Assembly (NCBI GenBank): GCA_020444765.1
Contig: JAGRHW010000190.1
Coordinates: forward strand, 1 to 6,806
Direction: 5' to 3'
DNA from: Gammaproteobacteria bacterium
GTDB taxonomy: Bacteria > Pseudomonadota > Gammaproteobacteria > Granulosicoccales > Granulosicoccaceae
Length of the DNA stretch: 6,806 nt
Positions 1 to 6,121 of the stretch are shown here, in pieces. The notes under the pieces were generated by a model. It did not search any database and was not told where the DNA came from. It saw only the letters and a program-made list of their open reading frames with translations. The position numbers were made by a program, and so were the translations under genes. How positions within the stretch are numbered: position 1 is the stretch's first letter; each line of letters opens with the position of its first letter.

Positions 1-50
1 TACCCACACAGGCGCCACTTTCGCTACACACCGCTCTGCCGATGTACTGG

Positions 51-75
51 ATCCCCGACTAAAGCATTCGGGGAT
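51..75. repeat. Perfect 8-bp inverted repeat, REP-like intergenic unit
   Basis: ATCCCCGA (51-58) and TCGGGGAT (68-75) are perfect inverted arms around a 9-nt loop, CTAAAGCAT. The arms are preceded by CTGG and followed by GACGA. From general knowledge, sequences of the form CTGGATCCCCGA...TCGGGGATGACG recur between genes in many beta- and gammaproteobacterial genomes as dispersed REP-like palindromes. That this copy belongs to such a family is recognition by eye. There is no following T-tract on either strand, so it is not a standard intrinsic terminator. Confidence 0.6.
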
Positions 76-110
76 GACGACGTGGCTGTATCGAGGCATA
101 GCGACCCACC

Positions 111-167
111 CGTCATTTCCTCGCAGGCGGGAATCCAGCTGCGGACTGGCCGGCGAAGACGCTGGAT
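111..167. repeat. dRS3-like imperfect palindromic repeat
   Basis: ATTTCC (115-120), an 8-nt spacer TCGCAGGC, and GGGAAT (129-134) match the ATTCCC-N8-GGGAAT plan of the Neisseria dRS3 repeat with one arm mismatch. This is extended by ATCCAGC (133-139), which pairs perfectly with GCTGGAT (161-167). CTGGATCC at 162-169 also repeats the CTGGATCC at 47-54, so the two units look like related members of one family laid side by side. Similar GTCATTCCCGC...GCGGGAATCCAG elements are widespread in proteobacterial intergenic DNA. The role here is unknown. Confidence 0.55.
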
Positions 168-300
168 CCTCAATAAAAACATTCGAGAAGACGTTTCCCC
201 TGACAACAGATACGCCGATAGCGACGGCTTTTGTCGGAGTATTACCAAACAGCCTCACGAGCGACCCGACACTGAGCAACAAAGAAGGGATACCAATTTA

Positions 301-350
301 AACAAGTCGAGGATAAAATATATTTTTATAAGCATAAATTATATATATGG
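301..350 (+). promoter_or_regulatory. A+T-rich block upstream of permease; possible promoter
   Basis: Only 10 of 50 bases are G or C, in sharp contrast with the GC-rich DNA on both sides. Two hexamers differ from TATAAT at one base: TAAAAT (314-319) and TATAAG (327-332). Neither has a recognisable TTGACA-like -35 at 16-18 bp. If TATAAG is the -10, transcription would start only about 7-8 nt before the ATG at 347, giving a nearly leaderless message. No Shine-Dalgarno lies within 15 nt of that ATG; the only purine run, GAGGA (309-313), is 33 nt away. Confidence 0.3.
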
Positions 351-2113
351 AAATTCTAGTTGTTCTGACGCTGGTACCAACCGTGTTCGCCATGTTCATC
401 TGGGAACGCTACCCGCCGGAAGTGGTGGCGATGACGGTCATGGCGCTGCTGCTGGCGAGTGGCATTCTGACGACCAAAGAGGTTCTGTCGGTGTTCAGCA
501 ACAGCGCACCGATGACGATCGCCATGATGTTTATCATCAGCGCCGCGCTGGAACGTACCGGGGTGTTGCAAAGCGCCGGGCACTGGCTGCAGCGCATGGC
601 CGGCGGGTCGTTATTGCGCGCCATGCTGACGATGATGTTGCTGGTGGGACTGGCCTCGGCCTTTATGAACAATACGCCGATTGTGATCATGATGACGCCG
701 ATCATGATTTCGCTGGCTGCCAGCCTGAATATCGCGCCGTCACGACTGCTGATCCCGCTGTCGTTTTCGTCGATTTTCGGCGGCACGCTGACGCTGGTCG
801 GCACCTCCACCAATATCCTGGTCAGTTCGGTCGCCGCCAGTGCCGGGGAGCCGGCCATCGGCATGTTCGAAATGACTTTACCGGGGCTCTTTTTTGCGCT
901 CACCGGTATGCTGTACATGCTGCTCGCCGGACGCTTTTTACTGCCCGACCGGCACACGCTGGCCAATCTGATCGCCAGCCAGCCGAAGCGACGTTTTATT
1001 GCCGAGCTGCTGATTCCGCATGATTCGCGTTTCATCGGCACGCCGTTGCAACAATTACCCATTGACCCGCAAACCGGCAAAGTGATCGATGTCATCCGTG
1101 GTTTCGACTCACTGGAGCATCGGCTGGATGATCTGCAATTACAAGCCGGCGACCGTGTCGTGCTGGAAACCCAGGCCGGGCAGCTGGTCGGGCTCAAGGA
1201 GAACGGCGAGCTGACCTTTATGCAAACACAGGAAGGCATCGAACCCTTACGCGCCGAGGCGCCGGTTCTGATGGAAGCGAGCATCGGGCCCAATTCGCGC
1301 TTGCGCGACCGCCTGCTGGGCGAGCTCAACCTGGCGCGCGACTATGGCGTTTATGTGCTGGCAGTACACCGGGAAGAGACCATCGATGCCCGCCAGCTCG
1401 CCCATGTGCGGCTGCAGTTTGCCGACACCCTGCTGCTGGAAGGCTCCGCCTCCGGCATCCGGAAATTACTGGCCGATGGCGAGGTCATCAACCTGTCCGA
1501 GCCGCAGGAGCGCCCGACCCGTCGCAACAAGGCACCGCTGGCGATCGTGGTGTTGTTTGCGGTGATGCTGCTGGCCGCGTTCGGCGTGATGCCGATTGCC
1601 GGGCTTGCAATTATCGGTGTGAGCGTACTGATGCTGAGTAACTGCATCGATCCGGAAGAAGCGTTCAACGCCATCGACTGGCGCATCCTGTTTTTGATTT
1701 TCGGCATGCTCGGCCTTAGTCTGGCACTGCAGAAAACCGGCGCCGCGCAACTGGTCGTCAATTATCTTGCCGATATCGCCGTTCTTATCGGGCCGATCTG
1801 GCTGTTGCTGCTGGTCTACGCGCTCACCTCGATCCTCACCGAAATGGTCAGCAACAACGCGGTGGCACTGCTGATCGGGCCGATCGTCATCCAGCTTGCG
1901 CACGACCTCGGCTACGACCCGCGCGCCTTTATCATGGCGGTATTGTTTGCCGCCAGCGCCAGCTTTGCCACACCTATCGGTTACCAGACCAACACCTTTG
2001 TCTATAGAGCCGGCGGTTATACATTCAGCGACTTTCTGCGCGTGGGTTTACCGCTGAATATTCTGTTTGCACTTGTCGCGGTACTGGTTTTACCTGTATT
2101 TTTCCCCATCTGA
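347..2113 (+). CDS. SLC13-family permease with TrkA-C-like insert
   Basis: This is a 588-residue inner-membrane transporter of the SLC13/DASS type, whose members move sulfate, dicarboxylates or similar anions, usually with Na+. Hydrophobic segments fill residues 1-200 and 396-588. A soluble insert at about 215-385 resembles two TrkA-C (RCK_C) regulatory domains, one near 218-290 and one near 306-385. The inverted-repeat halves show paired family motifs: MNNTPIVIMMTPI (107-119) with VSNNAVALLIGPI (501-513), and GTSTNIL (152-158) with TPIGYQTN (542-549), followed by GGYTFSDFLRVGLP. The length fits the TrkA-C-containing subgroup. ATG 347 is the earliest start, because an in-frame TAA lies at 335-337, and it gives the expected hydrophobic N-terminus, although no Shine-Dalgarno precedes it. 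The gene lies 18 bp before mntP, so co-transcription is likely. The substrate cannot be read from sequence; sulfate or a dicarboxylate are family-based guesses. Confidence 0.9.
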   Translation: MEILVVLTLVPTVFAMFIWERYPPEVVAMTVMALLLASGILTTKEVLSVFSNSAPMTIAMMFIISAALERTGVLQSAGHWLQRMAGGSLLRAMLTMMLLVGLASAFMNNTPIVIMMTPIMISLAASLNIAPSRLLIPLSFSSIFGGTLTLVGTSTNILVSSVAASAGEPAIGMFEMTLPGLFFALTGMLYMLLAGRFLLPDRHTLANLIASQPKRRFIAELLIPHDSRFIGTPLQQLPIDPQTGKVIDVIRGFDSLEHRLDDLQLQAGDRVVLETQAGQLVGLKENGELTFMQTQEGIEPLRAEAPVLMEASIGPNSRLRDRLLGELNLARDYGVYVLAVHREETIDARQLAHVRLQFADTLLLEGSASGIRKLLADGEVINLSEPQERPTRRNKAPLAIVVLFAVMLLAAFGVMPIAGLAIIGVSVLMLSNCIDPEEAFNAIDWRILFLIFGMLGLSLALQKTGAAQLVVNYLADIAVLIGPIWLLLLVYALTSILTEMVSNNAVALLIGPIVIQLAHDLGYDPRAFIMAVLFAASASFATPIGYQTNTFVYRAGGYTFSDFLRVGLPLNILFALVAVLVLPVFFPI

Positions 2114-2131
2114 CACCTGACCGACATCACC

Positions 2132-2686
2132 ATGATCGAACTCCTGATACTGGCCCTCGCCCTCAGCATGGACGCCTTTGCGGTGTCACTCGGCCTGGGC
2201 GCCAAACATAATCAGTCAGTGGGCAGGCTGGCTCTCAAAGCCGGTCTGTACTTCGGCATTTTCCAGGGCCTCATGCCCTTGGTCGGCTATCTTGCCGGAA
2301 TCGGCCTGGCCAGCATGATCGAAGCTGTCGACCACTGGGTTGCCTTCGGGCTGCTGACCGTTATTGGCGGTAAAATGATCTACGAAAGCTTTGGCGAATC
2401 GGTCGAGGACAACATCTGCCAACTCAGTCACAAAATGATGCTGATGCTCGCCATTGCCACCAGCATCGATGCCATGGCCGCCGGTTTCACACTGACATTG
2501 CTTGAACCGACGATTCTGACGTCGACACTCACCATTGGCCTGACCACCTTTCTCCTCAGCTACGCTGGCGTACTTACCGGCGCCAGAAGCGGCGCCTATC
2601 TGGAGAAAAAAGCCGAAATCCTCGGCGGTGTGGTATTGATTCTCATCGGCCTGAAAATCCTGCTCGAACACACGATTTTCAGCTAG
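2132..2686 (+). CDS. mntP: Manganese efflux pump MntP
   Basis: This 184-residue inner-membrane protein matches the MntP (DUF204) family, which exports Mn2+ from the cytoplasm and protects against manganese excess. About six membrane segments can be drawn (roughly 1-22, 38-60, 66-86, 103-123, 128-150, 163-180). The two halves carry the paired family motifs LALSMDAFAVSLGLGA (8-23) and AIATSIDAMAAGFTL (107-121). The aspartates D14 and D113 correspond to those I recall as important in the E. coli protein (D16 and D118). GGKMIYE (79-85) and KKAEILGG (159-166) are further family blocks, and the length is typical. The ATG lies 18 bp after the permease stop with no clear Shine-Dalgarno, so translation probably depends on the upstream gene. 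I see no yybP-ykoY Mn riboswitch directly in front, as often precedes mntP elsewhere. Confidence 0.95.
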   Translation: MIELLILALALSMDAFAVSLGLGAKHNQSVGRLALKAGLYFGIFQGLMPLVGYLAGIGLASMIEAVDHWVAFGLLTVIGGKMIYESFGESVEDNICQLSHKMMLMLAIATSIDAMAAGFTLTLLEPTILTSTLTIGLTTFLLSYAGVLTGARSGAYLEKKAEILGGVVLILIGLKILLEHTIFS

Positions 2687-2772
2687 ATAACATCCACCAG
2701 GTGCATGCCGCGGGCCTGAATGCTATTTCTATAAACCAGACCGGCAGTATTCAGCAATTGATCCGGACGCAC
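2687..2772. other. Convergent intergenic gap without clear terminator
   Basis: This 86-bp stretch lies between the ends of the rightward mntP and the leftward barrel gene. Convergent genes usually share a terminator here, but I find no GC-rich hairpin followed by a T-run on either strand. The only self-complementary piece is the short CCGCGG palindrome near 2708. Confidence 0.5.
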
Positions 2773-3786
2773 TCAGATTGTCAGAGTCAGTGTCAGATAA
2801 GCGCTCTGGTAGCGCTTGACGGGTCCAAGATCCGGCCATTGCCCGGAAACGCCGGTTTCGAAGACGATACCCAACTGTAACCGCTCGTTGGCACGCCACT
2901 GCGCCAGCATGCCGTAACGGCGCTCGGGAAAACTTTCAGCGCCGTGACTGCCCTCAAGACGGGCGCCAAACGTCCAGCTTTCGGTCAGGCGATGCAGATA
3001 CTCCAGACTCAATGCCTGGATGTCGCCCTGATGGCGTCTGACATACCTCAGCCACTCACCGGCCAGGTAGTTTTGCCGATTCAGCCAGCCGAGTTGCAAC
3101 GCATAGACCGCACCTTCGGACTCCTCCCGCGTCATATCAGGCCAGTCAGTCTCATCACCGGGACCACTGTTCTGCCAGGCAAACTGCCAAAACGGCCCCT
3201 GGTCCTCGGCATCCTGATGCAATTCCACACGCAGGCTATCGACACCCTGGCGAGTCTTGTCCTCTTCGAACCAATCACCAAGTAGAGAGATTCGCCAGCT
3301 CAGTTCGTCCGATTCATTTTCGAGGTAGAGTGCATCTCCCCGCCACGTGCCCAGTTGAACGAGTGGCTCCGATACGAAAGCCGTATCACACACGCAAACC
3401 TCGCGATTGCCATGATGCCAGCCAATCGTCAGATCATCCGATGAAGCGGACAAAGCCAGTTCATCGAGACTGAAACCGGCATCATCGCCCTCAGCACTCG
3501 CTTCGAGGAACAGCCTGTCGTGAACGGCGTATTCCAGGGACAAATCGAGTGAGTAGTCATAATCAGTTTCATTTGTCAGACCACCTTGTTTCTTTTCAAT
3601 CTGGTGGGTGGCCGTTTGCAGTTCCAGAGAAGCAGTCATCCGCACATCATCCACCAGTTCCAGTCCATCACCCTCAGGTTCAAACCAATCGGCATAGACT
3701 GCACCTGCCCCGAACGTCATCAGACCAAAAATAATGGCTGCCTTTCGGCTCCACCGGAAGCTGGAGGCCATACAAGGTCGTCTCAT
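2773..3786 (-). CDS. Secreted, probable outer-membrane beta-barrel protein, unknown function
   Basis: I do not recognise a named family. From ATG 3786 the protein has 337 residues. The start is chosen because GAGGA (3799-3795) lies 8 nt upstream and the N-terminus is then a clean Sec signal: basic region to residue 15, hydrophobic core AIIFGLMTFGAGA (17-29), probable cleavage after AVYA (32). The mature part has no membrane helix. It is rich in alternating polar/hydrophobic stretches with many aromatics, for example YSLDLSLEYAV, LSWRISLLGDW, YALQLGWLN and SLEYLHRL, and ends in AYLTLTLTI, like the final strand of a barrel, although the last residue is Ile rather than the usual Phe. A CVC pair (131-133) is unusual for an exported protein. 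An upstream in-frame GTG at 3810 is possible but badly spaced. The gene is divergent from the two-component operon, which may regulate it (inference). Existence of the gene is confident; barrel assignment moderate. Confidence 0.75.
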   Translation of the reverse strand: MRRPCMASSFRWSRKAAIIFGLMTFGAGAVYADWFEPEGDGLELVDDVRMTASLELQTATHQIEKKQGGLTNETDYDYSLDLSLEYAVHDRLFLEASAEGDDAGFSLDELALSASSDDLTIGWHHGNREVCVCDTAFVSEPLVQLGTWRGDALYLENESDELSWRISLLGDWFEEDKTRQGVDSLRVELHQDAEDQGPFWQFAWQNSGPGDETDWPDMTREESEGAVYALQLGWLNRQNYLAGEWLRYVRRHQGDIQALSLEYLHRLTESWTFGARLEGSHGAESFPERRYGMLAQWRANERLQLGIVFETGVSGQWPDLGPVKRYQSAYLTLTLTI

Positions 3787-3936
3787 AGGCGGTGTCCTCA
3801 CACACAACACCCTCTATATGCCACAAACCGGCGCCTTGGGCGCAAAACCTTACCAAATGATGAAGTCTGCGAGCACAACAGGCCTTGCCCTTGTAGTAAG
3901 CTGAACCTTTCTGACGCTGCCTGGAGCATGCGGCAC
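3787..3936. promoter_or_regulatory. Divergent regulatory region between barrel gene and two-component operon
   Basis: This 150-bp region must supply transcription both ways. Leftward, TATAGA (3818-3813 on the minus strand) could be a -10 about 20 nt before the barrel start's likely leader, but no good -35 is present. A perfect 5-bp inverted repeat with a 3-nt loop, GCGCC-TTG-GGCGC (3831-3843), sits where that -35 would be and could be an operator. Rightward, no convincing -35/-10 pair is visible. CTTGCC at 3884-3889 is the reverse complement of GGCAAG, the core of the direct repeat upstream of the lipoprotein gene, but here it occurs only once. All of these assignments are weak. Confidence 0.3.
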
Positions 3937-4617
3937 ATGCATATCCTGATTATCGAAGACGACAGAAAAATCGCCGACTTCATCGGCAAAGGCCTGAGGC
4001 AGGCCGGCTATTTTACCGAGCACACCGGCGACGGCCGCCTTGGCCTGACTCTGGCGGAGAGCGGTGAATTCGACTGCGCCGTTATCGACATCATGCTGCC
4101 ACGCCTGGACGGGCTGTCGATTATCGAGCGCCTGCGGCAACGCAAGATTGCCCTGCCGGTGCTGATTCTGAGCGCCAAGCGCGAACTTGACGACCGCGTT
4201 AAAGGCCTGCGCGCCGGCGGCGACGACTACCTCACCAAACCCTTTGCCTTCGTCGAATTACTCGCCCGCATCGAAGCCCTGGTGCGGCGCGGCAGCCAGA
4301 GCACCGAAACCACGTTTTTACGCTACGCGGATCTGGAAATGGATCTGCTCTCGCGTTGCGTGCGAAGACAGGGGAAGAAAATCGTTTTGCAGCCAAAGGA
4401 ATTCTCCCTGCTGGAATACCTGTTGCGAAACGCAGGCAGAGCGGTATCAAAAACCATGATCATGGAACGCGTCTGGAACTACAACTTCGACCCGAACACC
4501 AACGTCGTGGAGGCCAGAATCAGCCGCTTGCGTGAAAAAATAGACAAGGAATTCGACCCGCCCCTGATTCATACCGTGCGGGGCATCGGTTACCTTTTCG
4601 GGATCGACGCTGAGTAA
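3937..4617 (+). CDS. OmpR/PhoB-family response regulator
   Basis: This is a 226-residue DNA-binding response regulator. The receiver domain (1 to about 115) has the acidic pocket D8-D9, the phospho-acceptor D51 in IDIMLPRLDG, switch serine S79 in LILSAK, and K101 in DDYLTKPF. The winged-helix domain (about 128-222) contains LQPKEFSLLEYLL, the recognition-helix region TNVVEARISRLREKID and the C-terminal hairpin motif HTVRGIGYLF. All key residues are present, so it should be phosphorylatable and bind direct-repeat DNA, as this family does. Start: MHILIIEDD at ATG 3937 has GGAG (3923-3926) 10 nt upstream; an ATG three codons earlier (3928) would leave only 1 nt of spacing. The stop overlaps the kinase start (TAATG), indicating a coupled pair. 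The signal and regulon are unknown; the sequence resembles regulators annotated broadly as CusR/CopR-like or generic winged-helix types, which does not establish metal sensing. Confidence 0.93.
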   Translation: MHILIIEDDRKIADFIGKGLRQAGYFTEHTGDGRLGLTLAESGEFDCAVIDIMLPRLDGLSIIERLRQRKIALPVLILSAKRELDDRVKGLRAGGDDYLTKPFAFVELLARIEALVRRGSQSTETTFLRYADLEMDLLSRCVRRQGKKIVLQPKEFSLLEYLLRNAGRAVSKTMIMERVWNYNFDPNTNVVEARISRLREKIDKEFDPPLIHTVRGIGYLFGIDAE

Positions 4618-6008
4618 TGCTCGACGCACTTAAACCCCGCTCGCTCTCCGTTCGCCTGGGAATGTGGTATGCGGTTATCTTTATCGTTTTCTGCGTTTCG
4701 GTTTTTTTCCTCTATTTCATTGCGATAGAGCGCATCCTTGCCACCCGCATCGACCACGACCTGACTGAGGATGTTGACGAGTTTACGTGGCAATTCGAAC
4801 AACAGGGACTGAACGGGTTGCTCGAGGAACTTCGCCGCGAAAGCCGGGCGGAAGACCCGCATGAAGTCTTTCTCTATCTCGGTACCCGCGAAGGCAAAGA
4901 ACTCTTTACCAACGCAATCGACAGCTGGGATACAGACCGCCTCTCCCAGCTTCGCCGACTCAGCCCGGCGCAACAGCATCTGATGACCATCGAGCAGGAC
5001 GACCTGCGCGCCCGTATTATCACAGCGTCGCTGGGTGAAAAGTACGTGCTGCAAATCGGTGAGTCGCTGGAAGTCGTCAATGAGTTTCTGGATGTGCTCG
5101 TCAAAGTCAGTGGCGCCACACTTTTCTTTGCAATTGCCTTCGGCGCCGTGTCGGGCTGGCTGATGTCACGCAAAGCCATGCGCGACATTCGCGAAGTCAG
5201 CCAGGCGGCGATCGATGTTGCACACGGGCGCCTGGAACGCACCGTCAGCAGCCGCGCCAGTGACAGGGAAATCCGGGAACTGACCAGCACATTCAACGTC
5301 ATGGTCGAGCGTATCCGTTCACTGGTGTTCGGTATGCGCGAAATGACGGACAATATCGCTCATGATCTGCGAAGCCCGCTGGGGCGGATTCGCGCCAGTG
5401 CCGAGCAAACCCTCGCCGACAGCGCCGGGCTGCTGGAGGCACAGGCACATGCCGGTGACATCCTTGAAGAATGCGATCGGCTTTTGCACATGATCGATAC
5501 CACACTGGACGTTGCCGAAACGGAAATGGGCGTTGCCAACCTGGAAACCAGCGAGGTTGATATCTCGCGCATGTTGAGCGAGGCCTGCGAACTCTTCGAG
5601 CCGGTCGCCGAAGACAAGCAAATCCGTTTCGATCGTGATATCCCGCTCGGATGCCGGATTCTCGCCAATACCAGCCAGCTGCAGCGGCTGATCGGCAATC
5701 TCCTGGAAAACGCACTCAAATACACCCCCGACGGCGGTGAAGTTCAGGTTCGCCTGGTCAACGAGCAGAACGGCCTGCGGATCCATATTATCGACAGCGG
5801 CGCCGGTATCTCGCTGCACGACCAATCGCGCGTTTTTGATCGCTTTTATCGGAGCGACAGCAGCCGCACGGAACCCGGTTGCGGCCTGGGACTCAGTCTG
5901 GCTCGAGCCATTGCGCGCGCTCACGGTGGTGATATAAGCCTGAAAAGCGCACCGGGGATGGGCAGCGAGTTTATCGTTCAGCTGCCGACTTCCGCACCTC
6001 TACTCTGA
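4617..6008 (+). CDS. Membrane sensor histidine kinase (HAMP-HisKA-HATPase_c)
   Basis: This 463-residue inner-membrane kinase is the partner of the preceding regulator. Order of parts: TM1 about 16-37; periplasmic sensor region about 38-160 with no recognised fold; TM2 about 163-183; HAMP about 184-237; HisKA with H-box NIAHDLRSPLGRIRASAE, phospho-acceptor H249; HATPase_c with N-box NLLENALKY (N361, N365), G1 box DSGAGI (393-398), F-box FDRFYR (407-412) and G2 box GCGLGLSLA (421-429). Every catalytic box is intact and the length is normal for a class I kinase. The start ATG shares its A with the regulator's TAA stop, so translation is likely coupled by reinitiation; no independent Shine-Dalgarno is well placed. 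The roughly 120-residue periplasmic domain is rich in charged residues and has no cysteine or histidine cluster that would point to a metal ligand. The stimulus is unknown. Confidence 0.95.
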   Translation: MLDALKPRSLSVRLGMWYAVIFIVFCVSVFFLYFIAIERILATRIDHDLTEDVDEFTWQFEQQGLNGLLEELRRESRAEDPHEVFLYLGTREGKELFTNAIDSWDTDRLSQLRRLSPAQQHLMTIEQDDLRARIITASLGEKYVLQIGESLEVVNEFLDVLVKVSGATLFFAIAFGAVSGWLMSRKAMRDIREVSQAAIDVAHGRLERTVSSRASDREIRELTSTFNVMVERIRSLVFGMREMTDNIAHDLRSPLGRIRASAEQTLADSAGLLEAQAHAGDILEECDRLLHMIDTTLDVAETEMGVANLETSEVDISRMLSEACELFEPVAEDKQIRFDRDIPLGCRILANTSQLQRLIGNLLENALKYTPDGGEVQVRLVNEQNGLRIHIIDSGAGISLHDQSRVFDRFYRSDSSRTEPGCGLGLSLARAIARAHGGDISLKSAPGMGSEFIVQLPTSAPLL

Positions 6009-6054
6009 GTATTTTCCGACTCACCGGCCAATCCTGATCATTCGATAATGTCGC

Positions 6055-6087
6055 GGCAAGCTTATGGCAAGCCTCGCGCCCTATGCT
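6055..6087 (+). promoter_or_regulatory. Candidate response-regulator box and -10 for lipoprotein gene
   Basis: GGCAAGC (6055-6061), TTAT (6062-6065) and GGCAAGC (6066-6072) form a perfect 7-bp direct repeat with a 4-bp spacer, an 11-bp period. This is the geometry of a PhoB box and typical of OmpR/PhoB-family operators, though the repeat sequence differs from PhoB's CTGTCAT. TATGCT (6082-6087), a 4/6 match to TATAAT, begins 9 bp after the repeat. The repeat lies where the -35 would be, which is otherwise poor (AGCTTA, 6059-6064), as at activator-dependent promoters. A second possible -10, GATAAT (6044-6049), has no matching -35. Control by the adjacent regulator is inference. Confidence 0.4.
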
Positions 6088-6121
6088 GTAGTTGCCCTGG
6101 ACAGCCAACGGAGCTACCGCT

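Larger units (their letters stand above)
1..346. other. Gene-free left-end intergenic region
   Basis: No reading frame here looks like a real protein: the open frames are short or low-complexity arginine/histidine-rich translations of other frames, and none carries a recognisable motif. The region holds two palindromic repeat units (about 47-80 and 111-167), then about 130 bp in which I see nothing definite, and finally a strongly A+T-rich block (301-350) leading into the permease gene. It probably contains the promoter of the permease-mntP pair, but no convincing -35/-10 pair can be read. Confidence 0.6.

Noticed and set aside
171..346. Possible yybP-ykoY manganese riboswitch upstream of the permease-mntP pair
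   Set aside because: GGAGTA near 236-241 hints at the motif, but I cannot draw the conserved paired helices and the second conserved loop. A covariance-model search (Rfam yybP-ykoY) would decide.
82..1023. Long open frame of 313 codons overlapping the permease start
   Set aside because: Its translation is Arg/His/Gly-rich without motifs and overlaps the clearly real SLC13 frame; it is a shadow of that gene.
409..1329. Long minus-strand open frame of 306 codons within the permease gene
   Set aside because: Serine/arginine/methionine-rich translation typical of the antisense of a membrane protein gene; no domain or signal.
2776..2792. Tandem GTCAG repeats at the end of the barrel gene
   Set aside because: They are explained by coding for the alternating Leu-Thr strand LTLTLTI at the protein's C-terminus.
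3787..3810. GTG 3810 as start of the barrel gene
   Set aside because: GAGG abuts the GTG with no spacer, whereas ATG 3786 has GAGGA at 8 nt and yields a cleaner signal peptide.
3586..3936. N-terminal extension of the response regulator to an ATG at 3586
   Set aside because: It would run antisense through the barrel gene's signal peptide region and add about 117 residues without any domain; the receiver domain starts normally at MHILIIEDD.
6006..6023. Inverted repeat TGAGT-N8-ACTCA over the kinase stop codon as a terminator
   Set aside because: The stem has only 5 bp with little GC and no T-run follows.
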